From assembly GCA_902798675.1 (NCBI GenBank), contig CADBXQ010000021.1:1-11253 (forward strand): a stretch of DNA of 11,253 bases, in the 5' to 3' direction. The number at the start of each line of letters is the position of its first letter. Position 1 is the stretch's first letter. This DNA comes from Oscillospiraceae bacterium. Lineage in GTDB: Bacteria; Bacillota; Clostridia; Oscillospirales; Ruminococcaceae. The translations under genes were made by a program, and so were the position numbers. The notes under the pieces were generated by a model. The model searched no databases. It had not been told where the DNA came from and was given only the letters and a program-made list of their open reading frames with translations. Positions 1 to 5,762 of the stretch are shown piece by piece.

Positions 1-648
1 ATTTTTGAAGTTTTCAAAAGATGTTCAGAAATTGACGCTTTAAAAGCAGATGTTGCAGATATTGCGGAAATGTTGACATGTTATGATAGATTTTTCCAAT
101 ATCTTAATGAGGAGTCTGCAACGCCTAGATTAGGAAACTTTTTGGATATACTAACATCGTGTTCAAGAACTCAAAACGTCGAAGCTCGACAAAAAGCCAT
201 GTTTGCTATATTGGCGGTGATCCACAACATGAATACATTAATAAACACCATTATTGAAATTCCAGATAAAATCCCACAAATTATAGAAATGCTGGAAGAA
301 TTGTCAAAAACGGATCAAGTCAAAATCTATGTTGCTGACGTTATACGGTTGCTGGGAGAAAAGAATTTGTTAAATAATCTGTCTCAGGCAGATGGCAATC
401 GTCTGGTCAATGCAATAGACAATTGCTTAACATATGGAAAAGAGCGCATATTAGACATGACACAGCTTAATGAAAACCAGGCGGACATCGCAATTGCTGT
501 GCGCAAGATATTTGAAGACCAGCCTTGGACAGAATCGTTTATCCAACATCTTTCACCTGGTGACGCAGCCAGATTTATTGATTTGGCGTATGACTCAAAG
601 ACTGCCGCTGACAAAGTTGGCAATGATGTATATCAAAGCTTTCAATAA
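1..648 (+). CDS. C-terminal part of a large helical protein of unknown function (5' end outside window)
   Basis: The frame is open from base 1 (first residues IFEVFKRCSEIDALK) to the TAA at 646-648, so at least 215 residues belong to a longer protein; the first internal ATG at 70 has no ribosome binding site and is not the start. The sequence is almost wholly amphipathic helix with leucine/isoleucine spacing, for example ARQKAMFAILAVIHN followed by IPQIIEMLEEL and VADVIRLLGEK, which resembles the paired helices of ARM/HEAT-type solenoids. There is no signal peptide or membrane segment in the visible part and no catalytic motif I recognise. Nothing joins it in an operon: the next gene has its own promoter 60 bases on. 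A helical-repeat scaffold or host-directed protein is possible, but this is inference from composition only. Confidence 0.8.
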   Translation: MFEVFKRCSEIDALKADVADIAEMLTCYDRFFQYLNEESATPRLGNFLDILTSCSRTQNVEARQKAMFAILAVIHNMNTLINTIIEIPDKIPQIIEMLEELSKTDQVKIYVADVIRLLGEKNLLNNLSQADGNRLVNAIDNCLTYGKERILDMTQLNENQADIAIAVRKIFEDQPWTESFIQHLSPGDAARFIDLAYDSKTAADKVGNDVYQSFQ

Positions 649-706
649 ATAAAAAGCTCATCAAGTTTAATTTTTAGTTTGTCAGCTCCCAAATTAAAAA
701 AGGGGG

Positions 707-735
707 TTGACAAATTTTTATTTATTGTTTACACT
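707..735 (+). promoter_or_regulatory. Sigma-A promoter of the methyltransferase gene
   Basis: A perfect -35 TTGACA (707-712), a 17-base spacer and a -10 TACACT (730-735) lie 40 bases before the methyltransferase ATG. The transcription start would fall near 742, giving a leader of about 33 bases carrying GAGGG. Confidence 0.75.
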
Positions 736-774
736 ATTTACCTTGGAACTGTGATTTGAAAAGAGGGATGCCGA

Positions 775-1425
775 ATGCTTGAGAAAATGGACGAATTTTT
801 CGACAAACGATTAGATACATATGATACACATCAGCTTAGTTGCATCTTCGCCGCCAAGGAATTTTATCCATATACAGCAAATTGCTTGCCAAAGAAAACA
901 TCTGCAAAGGTTCTTGATCTAGGCTGTGGAACTGGGCTTGAACTGGAAGAATATTTTTCACTTAACCCCCAAGCACGAGTGACTGGAATTGACCTCGCTC
1001 CGGGAATGCTGGACGCTCTGAGAAAAAAATTCAGCGATAAATCCTTAACTTTGATTCTGGGATCATACTTTGATGTTCCGCTTGGGCAAGGCTCATTTGA
1101 CGCAGCAGTGTCCGTCGAATCGCTGCATCACTTTACCAAAGAAGAAAAAATTCCGCTTTACGCAAAATTGCGAAAATCTTTGAATCAAGGTGGATATTTT
1201 ATACTAACAGATTATTTTTCGCTTTCAGATCAAGAAGAACTTTTCCACAGGCAGGAATTTTTGCAACTGAAAGAACAACAAAACCTAAAAAACAACGAAA
1301 TTTATCACTTTGACACGCCGCTAACCGTCGCCCACGAAAAGCAAGCCTTGATTGCTGGGGGCTTTTCTCAGGTTGTTGTTTTAAAGCGATGGGGCGCAAC
1401 GTTTGCCCTAAAAGCAAGTAAATAA
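775..1425 (+). CDS. Class I SAM-dependent methyltransferase
   Basis: A 216-residue protein with the Rossmann-type methyltransferase fold. Motif I is VLDLGCGTG at about residues 46-54 and binds S-adenosylmethionine; the ribose-binding acidic residue follows in GIDLAPGML near residue 72; FDAAVSVESLHHF near 106-118 is the motif with the strand-4 loop; GGYFILTDYF is the post-core strand. This arrangement matches the UbiE/methyltransferase-11 and -25 families, which act on small molecules or proteins; the substrate cannot be read from the sequence. The ATG at 775 is chosen because GAGGG (763-767) sits 7 bases before it. The gene is a single transcription unit, with its own promoter and a hairpin terminator after it. 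It is free of membrane segments and should be cytoplasmic. Confidence 0.88.
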   Translation: MLEKMDEFFDKRLDTYDTHQLSCIFAAKEFYPYTANCLPKKTSAKVLDLGCGTGLELEEYFSLNPQARVTGIDLAPGMLDALRKKFSDKSLTLILGSYFDVPLGQGSFDAAVSVESLHHFTKEEKIPLYAKLRKSLNQGGYFILTDYFSLSDQEELFHRQEFLQLKEQQNLKNNEIYHFDTPLTVAHEKQALIAGGFSQVVVLKRWGATFALKASK

Positions 1426-1492
1426 ACAAAAATTTGAAAAAAATAGACCTTCAGCCCAACTTGGATATGATTGTGCTTTGAGTTACCAGCAT

Positions 1493-1527
1493 AAAATCCC
1501 AGTCATATAAAAATGAACTGAGATTTT
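1493..1527. terminator. Hairpin between convergent genes, likely bidirectional terminator
   Basis: AAAATC-C-CAGT (1493-1503) pairs with ACTG-A-GATTTT (1517-1527), ten pairs with one mismatch and a 13-base loop. A-rich on one side and T-rich on the other, it lies between the methyltransferase (+) and the DUF1540 gene (-), where a terminator serving both strands is expected. The U-tract is short. Confidence 0.5.
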
Positions 1528-1550
1528 AATTTGTGATATACTTGAAAATA

Positions 1551-1727
1551 TTACTTTTCGCTAGGTGATTTTTGTTCAAAAGATTGGCAATCGACGCACT
1601 CGCTCATTTTGGGATTAGGTTCATGAGTTCCAATTCTGACGTTTTTTAACGCGCAATAGTTTTCGCTTGGGCAATGATTTTTACACTGCTCGACTGTGCA
1701 AGAAATGCTTCTGTTGGCTTCATCCAT
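1551..1727 (-). CDS. DUF1540 small cysteine-rich protein
   Basis: A 58-residue ORF starting MDEANRSISCTVEQC and ending CVDCQSFEQKSPSEK. The pattern C-T-V-x-x-C, then C, C-A-L, and a closing C-x-x-C-x-S-F matches the DUF1540 family, small clostridial and bacillar proteins of unknown function whose conserved cysteines suggest a metal-binding knuckle. The start is well supported: AGGAGG lies 8 bases before the ATG at 1727. It is the second gene of a minus-strand pair, 54 bases after the 57-residue gene, and no promoter is evident between them, so they are probably cotranscribed. It is too short for usual ORF cut-offs. The family assignment is from recognition of the motif; the function is not known. 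Confidence 0.85.
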   Translation of the reverse strand: MDEANRSISCTVEQCKNHCPSENYCALKNVRIGTHEPNPKMSECVDCQSFEQKSPSEK

Positions 1728-1781
1728 TTAAAATTCCTCCTAAATCACGATATATATATATTATTTTACTAAAAAACAATT

Positions 1782-1955
1782 TTATTCGCATTTTATCATT
1801 TTTACAATATCCTGAACCGCGGTTTCTATGGATTTAACTGCGCGTTCTGCTTTTTTATTTTTAAATTTTTTCATCTTTGAGGCTTTAACTATAGCTGCGC
1901 CAGCCAAAACTCCCGTTGCAAGTCCAACCATTGCGCTTTTTGTCATTGATTTCAT
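1782..1955 (-). CDS. Small protein with N-terminal hydrophobic glycine-rich segment and basic tail
   Basis: A 57-residue ORF, MKSMTKSAMVGLATGVLAGAAIV followed by a lysine-rich helix (KASKMKKFKNKKAERAVKS) and an amphipathic C-terminus ending in KMIKCE. The glycine/alanine-rich hydrophobic stretch at residues 8-23 could be a single membrane helix or signal anchor, with the basic tail in the cytoplasm. Its layout is like the many short Firmicute proteins with a Gly/Ala helix and a charged tail (YtxH-like), but I cannot name a family. AAGGAG at 1966-1971 lies 10 bases before the ATG at 1955; an ATG at 1965 abuts the site and is less likely. It leads the small minus-strand pair with the DUF1540 gene. 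The plus-strand frame over the same bases is its antisense shadow. Confidence 0.75.
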   Translation of the reverse strand: MKSMTKSAMVGLATGVLAGAAIVKASKMKKFKNKKAERAVKSIETAVQDIVKMIKCE

Positions 1956-2100
1956 AAAATTTCATCTCCTTATAATTTTTTATAATTTTTTCAGTAAAAA
2001 GTGTCGCGTGATTATATTATTCCCATATTTATTATTTTAAATTTTATAATGAAAAAAATAGCAAAGAAACATCTAGATATATTAAATCAAAATGAATGGG

Positions 2101-2129
2101 TGGACAAATAAAAAATCATGTGATATAAT
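2101..2129 (+). promoter_or_regulatory. Extended -10 promoter of hisZ-hisG
   Basis: TGGACA (2101-2106), a 17-base spacer and a perfect TATAAT (2124-2129) preceded by TG-A, giving an extended -10. Transcription from about 2136 leaves a leader of some 125 bases before hisZ. Confidence 0.75.
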
Positions 2130-2135
2130 AGGAGT

Positions 2136-2252
2136 CAGAAAAATACTGATCATAATTTGGGTTTATGAAAATTGCAGTTGGAAAAAATTGGTAGCGGGAT
2201 GATTGTTTTAAACCATTAATAAATGTTCTTATTTTGATTTTTAAGAAAGGAG
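2136..2252 (+). promoter_or_regulatory. hisZ leader with possible stem structure
   Basis: The untranslated leader is long for this window. GGTTTA (2160-2165) and TAAACC (2209-2214) form a 6-bp inverted repeat closing a 43-base segment that contains TTGGTAGCGGGA. That string recalls the T-box antiterminator bulge, but no specifier loop, histidine codon cluster or terminator with U-tract is visible, so regulation by RNA structure is only a possibility. Confidence 0.3.
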
Positions 2253-2261
2253 GTGTATGAT

Positions 2262-3371
2262 ATGAGCTCAACTCTAGCTGCTCAAAATAGCGAAGAAATG
2301 CTTATTTTCAAACTAAGCAAGCTATATAAAAAATACGGATATTTTAAACTCAAAACAAATAAATTCGAAAAATATGACTTTTATTTAAACAGCAAACATT
2401 TTTTTAATGATGACAAAATGATAACATTCACGGATTTTAATGGAAATTTACTAGCTTTAAAACCGGATATCACCTTCTCAATCGCCAAAAGTTCGCGAAT
2501 AAAATTGAATCAAATCAGAAAAATATATTATAATGATAATGTGTTTAGAGCGTGTGAGAAAAACAATGAATATGAGAAAATAAATCAATCCGGCGTTGAA
2601 TGCATAGGCGACATAGATTTTTATAATATGTGTGAGGTTGTTGGGTTGGCTGCCGAATCTTTGCAAACCGTTTCGAATGAATGCGTCCTAAATATATCAC
2701 ATCTGGGAGTTATTTTCGATTTATTAAAAAATTTTGACATTGGAAAAAGGCAGCTTCAACTATTTAAATTCATTGAAGGGAAAAATATCCCTGGAGTCAA
2801 GGCTTTATGCAGCATAATTGGAATTGGTCAAGACATCACAGAGCAAATTTTTAATCTGATTTCAACATATGGCCCTGCAAAAATTGCCATTCCAAAACTA
2901 ATCAGCAAAATGAAAAATGTTGAAGCGATTGAAAAATTAAACGAATTGCAAAAAATTGTTGAGGTTGTTCAAAATAAAACGAAAGTTAATTTTATAATTG
3001 ATATGTCTATAACAACTGGATTCATGAATTACTATGATGGCCTAATATTTAAAGGGTTTATCAAAAATATTCCATCTCACGTCATTGCCGGCGGCCAATA
3101 CACTCGCCTCATGAAACACCTTGGAAAACCCGGTCGCGCCATCGGCTTTTCAATCTATTTGAACTTAATAAATAACTTAAAATGTTCGAAAAAATATGAC
3201 ATTGACGTTTTTTTATTATATGATTATTCGGATGATTTAACAGAAGTTTATGAAAAAGTGTGTCAGCTGGTTAGCGAGGGAAAAAGTGTATATTGTGGAA
3301 AAAATATGGATAAATCAATTAAAGCTAAGGTGATTATGAAATTTAAAGAAATCAGAAATGGAGGGATCTAG
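2262..3371 (+). CDS. hisZ: ATP phosphoribosyltransferase regulatory subunit HisZ
   Basis: A 369-residue histidyl-tRNA-synthetase-like protein without the anticodon-binding domain, the size and layout of HisZ. HisZ binds short HisG into a hetero-octamer and confers activity and histidine feedback on the first step of histidine synthesis. Visible motifs: FTDFNGNLLALKPDITFSIA at about residues 55-75, EKINQSGVECIGD near 110, and GGQYTRLMKHLG followed by GRAIGF at 277-297, the counterparts of class II synthetase motifs 2 and 3. The start is the ATG at 2262, 8 bases after AAGGAGG; the in-frame GTG at 2253 overlaps that site. hisG starts one base after its TAG, so the two are cotranscribed and probably coupled. 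No other his gene is present. Asn and Lys content is high and the conserved segments are somewhat diverged. Confidence 0.85.
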   Translation: MSSTLAAQNSEEMLIFKLSKLYKKYGYFKLKTNKFEKYDFYLNSKHFFNDDKMITFTDFNGNLLALKPDITFSIAKSSRIKLNQIRKIYYNDNVFRACEKNNEYEKINQSGVECIGDIDFYNMCEVVGLAAESLQTVSNECVLNISHLGVIFDLLKNFDIGKRQLQLFKFIEGKNIPGVKALCSIIGIGQDITEQIFNLISTYGPAKIAIPKLISKMKNVEAIEKLNELQKIVEVVQNKTKVNFIIDMSITTGFMNYYDGLIFKGFIKNIPSHVIAGGQYTRLMKHLGKPGRAIGFSIYLNLINNLKCSKKYDIDVFLLYDYSDDLTEVYEKVCQLVSEGKSVYCGKNMDKSIKAKVIMKFKEIRNGGI

Positions 3372-3372
3372 C

Positions 3373-4014
3373 TTGAACGAAACAATAGCAATCGCCCTGC
3401 CAGATAATATATTTGGTCGAATATTTTTTGATATATTAACTTTTATTGGACTTTGTGATACAAACGATTTAAATTTCAACAATAGGCTGCTTTTTAAGAA
3501 AAACATGCATGGAATATGCGCATATTTAGTCAACCCCATGGATGTGGCAACATATGTTGAACGAGGAGCCGCAGACATTGGCGTTACTGGAAGCGATGTT
3601 TTAGCGGAATATAAGCCGCCGGTGATTGAATTGCTGGATTTAAAACTTCGCAAATCTAACATGGCTGTCATTTCGAAAAAAGATTTTAAGGACAACATGG
3701 GAGCTGCTTTGCGTGTTGTAACTAGATATCCCAATATTGCTATGAATTATTTTTTAAAACAGTCTAGAGACGCCAGCATAATCAAAGTTCAAGATTCCCC
3801 GGAACTGGGTCTGTATATCGACATGGCAGATGTTGTGGTTGATGTCATAGATTCTGATTACATTTTAAAAAAAATCAATTTAACCATATATGATCATATT
3901 TTTTATGTTATTTACTATTTAGTCGCAAATAGATCATCATATCACTTTAAAAATTCTACTATACTCAATATAGTCCATAAATTAAAGGATTATATTGACA
4001 ATTCAACATATTAA
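3373..4014 (+). CDS. hisG: Short-form ATP phosphoribosyltransferase HisG, diverged at catalytic motifs
   Basis: A 213-residue protein of HisG short-form length, lacking the C-terminal regulatory domain as expected for a HisZ partner. The enzyme joins ATP and PRPP in the cytoplasm. The family is clear from VERGAADIGVTGSDVLAE (residues 62-79), RVVTRYPNIAMNYF and VANRSSYHFK. Several usually fixed sites are altered: ALPKGR at the N-terminus is ALPDNI (8-13); the LEGSVELG segment is VQDSPELG (139-146); the PRPP loop VETGxTL reads VIDSDYIL (158-165), losing the Gly and the second Thr; the RPxDV arginine is Asn. The frame is intact. The TTG at 3373 is chosen because GGAGGG (3360-3365) lies 7 bases before it and translation then begins MNETIAIALP like other HisG; the ATG at 3358 adds an unlike extension. 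It may be inactive or have changed substrate. Confidence 0.8.
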   Translation: MNETIAIALPDNIFGRIFFDILTFIGLCDTNDLNFNNRLLFKKNMHGICAYLVNPMDVATYVERGAADIGVTGSDVLAEYKPPVIELLDLKLRKSNMAVISKKDFKDNMGAALRVVTRYPNIAMNYFLKQSRDASIIKVQDSPELGLYIDMADVVVDVIDSDYILKKINLTIYDHIFYVIYYLVANRSSYHFKNSTILNIVHKLKDYIDNSTY

Positions 4015-4072
4015 CATTATTTTCCAAATTGCTGTTATATTGGTGAAAATCGCGTATTTTGTAAACTTTTTG

Positions 4073-4140
4073 TTAACACACTGTAAATAATTTATGAATT
4101 ATATACACTTTTAGTTCATTTTAGTGTAAAATAGTATATA
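4073..4140 (+). promoter_or_regulatory. Promoter region of the 75-residue gene with operator motifs shared with the XRE promoter region
   Basis: TTAACACA (4073-4080) and ACACTTTTAGT (4105-4115) both recur in the divergent XRE/sigma control region about 1 kb away. TTTTAGT occurs twice exactly 10 bases apart (4109-4115, 4119-4125), and TACACT (4104-4109) with AGTGTA (4123-4128) forms an inverted repeat. TATATA (4135-4140) or TAAAAT (4127-4132) is a likely -10, so a protein bound here would block polymerase. Confidence 0.55.
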
Positions 4141-4174
4141 AGGTTGATTTTAGTATTTTATTTAAGGATGTCGT

Positions 4175-4402
4175 TTGAAAATGAGGTTTAAAAATTTCAA
4201 AAACGCAATGAAAAGCGCTCTATCTTTCGCGTCATGTCAGGATCAGGTTGTGTGTAATGACATATTACACTGCGATTCCCAGAAGACAAGAAAAAATTAT
4301 AAAGATACATGGAATGAGTTTTGCAAAAACATAAAATATTCAAAAGAGTTTGTTTATAACCCAAAAAGCTTAAAATGTTTAACTGCGCTGGGATTTTTCT
4401 GA
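4175..4402 (+). CDS. Small lysine-rich orphan protein, likely target of the XRE regulator
   Basis: A 75-residue ORF beginning MKMRFKNFKNAMKSALSFAS, with five cysteines (pattern includes SCQDQVVCND and LHC) and a basic, helical character; it has no membrane segment and no family I recognise. TTG at 4175 is the start best placed against AAGGA (4164-4168, 6 bases away); ATG at 4181 would be 12 bases away and gives 73 residues. It ends in TGA at 4402 with no clear terminator after it. The basis for calling it a gene is its promoter region: two motifs found there recur at the divergent XRE/sigma promoters, suggesting joint control. A DNA-binding or anti-repressor role, or a toxin, are all open; the sequence does not decide. 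Confidence 0.6.
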   Translation: MKMRFKNFKNAMKSALSFASCQDQVVCNDILHCDSQKTRKNYKDTWNEFCKNIKYSKEFVYNPKSLKCLTALGFF

Positions 4403-4566
4403 AATTTCAATCAAATGCGCCATAAAAAAACTATAACCTGACTCAAACGAAAATTCTGTTAAAAAAAATCTAAACCATCCTAAATACTTAAAGGCCAGTT
4501 GCTAAAACAAAACTAAAAGTAAAAAAAGTGATAGATCTATATTATTTCAAAAATACGACATTTAAA
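4403..4566. other. Intergenic space between convergent genes
   Basis: AT-rich spacer. ACTAAAAGT (4512-4520) is a third, partial copy of the operator-like motif. No convincing hairpin with U-tract was seen for either flanking gene. Confidence 0.4.
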
Positions 4567-4860
4567 TCATCTAACGTTATAGTATTTGAGAATTCTTCGA
4601 ATTCTATTGAATGCGCAAGTTTTTATTCTAGATACTGTGCTTTTGTTGACTTTTAATGTTCTAGCAATTTGACTAAAATTCATTTTTTGGTTAAAATACA
4701 TGTCTAAAACTTCCCTTTGCCTGTCGCTGAGTTCCTCAAGAATAACTAAAGATAGCATTCTTTTTAGGGTTTGTATTTTTTCAGAATTTGAATTTTCCGC
4801 CAGCTTTGCAAGTTTTGCCATATCCGATTCAAACAAATGATCGAAGGACACAATTCTCAT
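4567..4860 (-). CDS. Sigma-70 region 4-like transcription regulator
   Basis: A 97-residue protein whose C-terminal half is a sigma region 4 / LuxR-like helix-turn-helix: LSDRQREVLDMYF (about residues 44-56) is the helix preceding the motif, MNFSQIARTLKVNKSTVSRI (60-79) the turn and recognition helix, and the tail FNRIRRILKYY a basic helix. There is no region 2, so it cannot melt a promoter as a classic sigma factor; its size resembles the region-4-only proteins of integrative elements such as Orf7 of Tn916 and phage late regulators. The ATG at 4860 overlaps the TGA of the upstream 56-residue gene (ATGA) and follows GAGGGGG, so translation is probably coupled. The divergent XRE gene completes a repressor/activator arrangement. 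Confidence 0.8.
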   Translation of the reverse strand: MRIVSFDHLFESDMAKLAKLAENSNSEKIQTLKRMLSLVILEELSDRQREVLDMYFNQKMNFSQIARTLKVNKSTVSRIKTCAFNRIRRILKYYNVR

Positions 4861-5027
4861 ATTATCCCCCTCGCTTTGCAGTATTTTTTCAGATGGCGGT
4901 GTATATGGCAGGCATGTTGATATTCAGATAGCAATATCTTATATTTAACAGTGTTGTGTTTTAATTTATTGAGTGCAATGTAAAGATTTTGAGCTGTGAT
5001 TTTATATTCACGCATTAATTCTTTCAT
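4857..5027 (-). CDS. 56-residue basic protein coupled to the sigma-like gene
   Basis: A short ORF starting MKELMREYKITAQNLYIALNK and ending HLKKYCKARGII. The start at 5027 is 9 bases after AGGGGG (5037-5042); an in-frame ATG at 5036 directly abuts that site and is less likely. Its TGA (4857-4859) overlaps the ATG of the sigma-like gene by two bases, which is the strongest evidence that it is translated. KELMREYKITAQNLYIALNKL has the spacing of a helix-turn-helix-like segment, in the place that Orf8 holds beside Orf7 in Tn916, but I see no firm family match. Three histidines and two cysteines near the C-terminus (HACHIHRHLKKYC) could bind a metal. It is the first gene after the divergent promoter. 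Confidence 0.7.
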   Translation of the reverse strand: MKELMREYKITAQNLYIALNKLKHNTVKYKILLSEYQHACHIHRHLKKYCKARGII

Positions 5028-5060
5028 TTGTGTCATCCCCCTATGATTTACAAAACATTA

Positions 5061-5079
5061 TTAACACATCAAGTGTTAA
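5061..5079. promoter_or_regulatory. 19-bp palindrome, probable operator
   Basis: TTAACAC-ATCAA-GTGTTAA is a perfect 7-bp inverted repeat with a 5-base centre, just downstream of the minus-strand -10. Its left half TTAACACA recurs at 4073-4080 upstream of the 75-residue gene. It has the size and symmetry of a binding site for an XRE-type dimer. Confidence 0.65.
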
Positions 5080-5083
5080 AACT

Positions 5084-5113
5084 AGAATACCACTAAAAGT
5101 GTGGTGGTGTCAA
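5084..5113 (-). promoter_or_regulatory. Sigma-A promoter of the 56-residue/sigma-like operon with operator in the spacer
   Basis: On the minus strand TTGACA (5113-5108), an 18-base spacer and TATTCT (5089-5084). The shared motif ACACTTTTAGT (5102-5092 on this strand) lies entirely between the -35 and -10, so a regulator bound there would exclude polymerase. Confidence 0.7.
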
Positions 5114-5150
5114 TATATTTGCTTTTTTTGCACTAAAAAAGTCACACTTT
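5091..5150. promoter_or_regulatory. CACTAAAA repeats and inverted repeat over the XRE promoter
   Basis: CACTAAAA occurs at 5091-5098 and 5131-5138, exactly 40 bases apart (about four helical turns). AAAGTGTG (5096-5103) and CACACTTT (5143-5150) are perfect inverted copies. TTGCAC (5128-5133), 17 bases and AAATAA (5151-5156) may be the weak XRE promoter, so the second repeat would cover it and allow autoregulation. Confidence 0.5.
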
Positions 5151-5181
5151 AAATAAAATAATATATTTTTGGAGGATTACT

Positions 5182-5547
5182 ATGTTTGGTGAGTGTTTAA
5201 AAAAATTGAGAAAAAAAATGAAACTAACTCAGGCAGCTTTAGCCGGAAAATTGGGAATTTGCCCCAGCACCATCGGAATGTATGAGCAAGGAAGACGTGA
5301 GCCCGATTCCAAAATGTTGATAAAAATCGCAAACTTTTTCGGCGTTTCAGTTGACTATTTAATAAATTCTAAATGCACAGCGAGATTTATTAATGATAAT
5401 GATGAATTAGTCAACAAAGTGAAAAAAGCCCTGCGCAACAGCAAAAAACTTGGAAATTGTCAAGAAAAATTTAGTGACAAAACAATTAATTTGATCGCTG
5501 AAGCTGTTCGAGATGGAATATATGAGTCGGTTGAATCTGAAAACTGA
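5182..5547 (+). CDS. XRE-family (Cro/CI-type) transcriptional repressor
   Basis: A 121-residue protein with an N-terminal helix-turn-helix of the XRE family: LKKLRKKMKLTQAALAGKLG (residues 5-24), recognition helix in CPSTIGMYEQGRREPD (26-41), then MLIKIANFFGVSVDYLI (44-60), the standard order of this domain. The remaining half, with DELVNKVKKAL and DKTINLIAEAVRDG, is helical and probably dimerises; there is no peptidase domain, so it is not a LexA/CI-type self-cleaving repressor. The ATG follows GGAGG (5171-5175) by 6 bases. It is transcribed away from the small sigma-like operon, and operator-like repeats fill the space between them. It probably represses that operon, its own gene and the 75-residue gene; this follows from shared motifs, not from direct evidence. 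A strong terminator ends its transcript. Confidence 0.88.
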   Translation: MFGECLKKLRKKMKLTQAALAGKLGICPSTIGMYEQGRREPDSKMLIKIANFFGVSVDYLINSKCTARFINDNDELVNKVKKALRNSKKLGNCQEKFSDKTINLIAEAVRDGIYESVESEN

Positions 5548-5733
5548 GCTTTGGTTTATTTTCCCGCTGTCTTTTTAATTTGCGTATAGCTAAAGTATTT
5601 CAAAGCAAAACCCAATAAACCCAAAATATTTTAATAATTAATTAAGCAAAGCTATTTTTTTCAACTTTATCGCAAATAATAGTGTTGAATACTTTCGCGC
5701 TCGCCGCAAAAATCAAAAATGACCCTTTGCAAT

Positions 5734-5762
5734 AAAAAAGCCCGCCATTTATGGGCTTTTTT
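5734..5762 (+). terminator. Intrinsic terminator
   Basis: A perfect 10-bp stem, AAAAAAGCCC (5734-5743) with GGGCTTTTTT (5753-5762), and a 9-base loop. The T-run lies within and after the 3' arm, and the A-run on the 5' arm makes it usable from both sides. It ends the XRE transcript after a 187-base 3' region in which I see no gene. Confidence 0.85.

Noticed and set aside
1828..2040. Plus-strand 70-codon frame
   Set aside because: Antisense shadow of the well-supported 57-residue minus-strand gene; no ribosome binding site.
2049..2111. 20-codon frame (MKKIAKKHLDILNQ...) upstream of hisZ as a his leader peptide
   Set aside because: It ends upstream of the predicted transcription start, overlaps the -35, has one His codon and no ribosome binding site.
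2186..2205. T-box riboswitch call
   Set aside because: Only a partial match to the antiterminator bulge; no specifier loop or terminator, and the leader is too short.
2253..2261. In-frame GTG start for hisZ giving three extra residues
   Set aside because: The GTG overlaps the AAGGAGG ribosome binding site; ATG at 2262 has correct spacing.
3358..3372. ATG start for hisG inside the end of hisZ
   Set aside because: No ribosome binding site before it, and it removes the GGAGGG that fits TTG at 3373; the extra residues are unlike other HisG.
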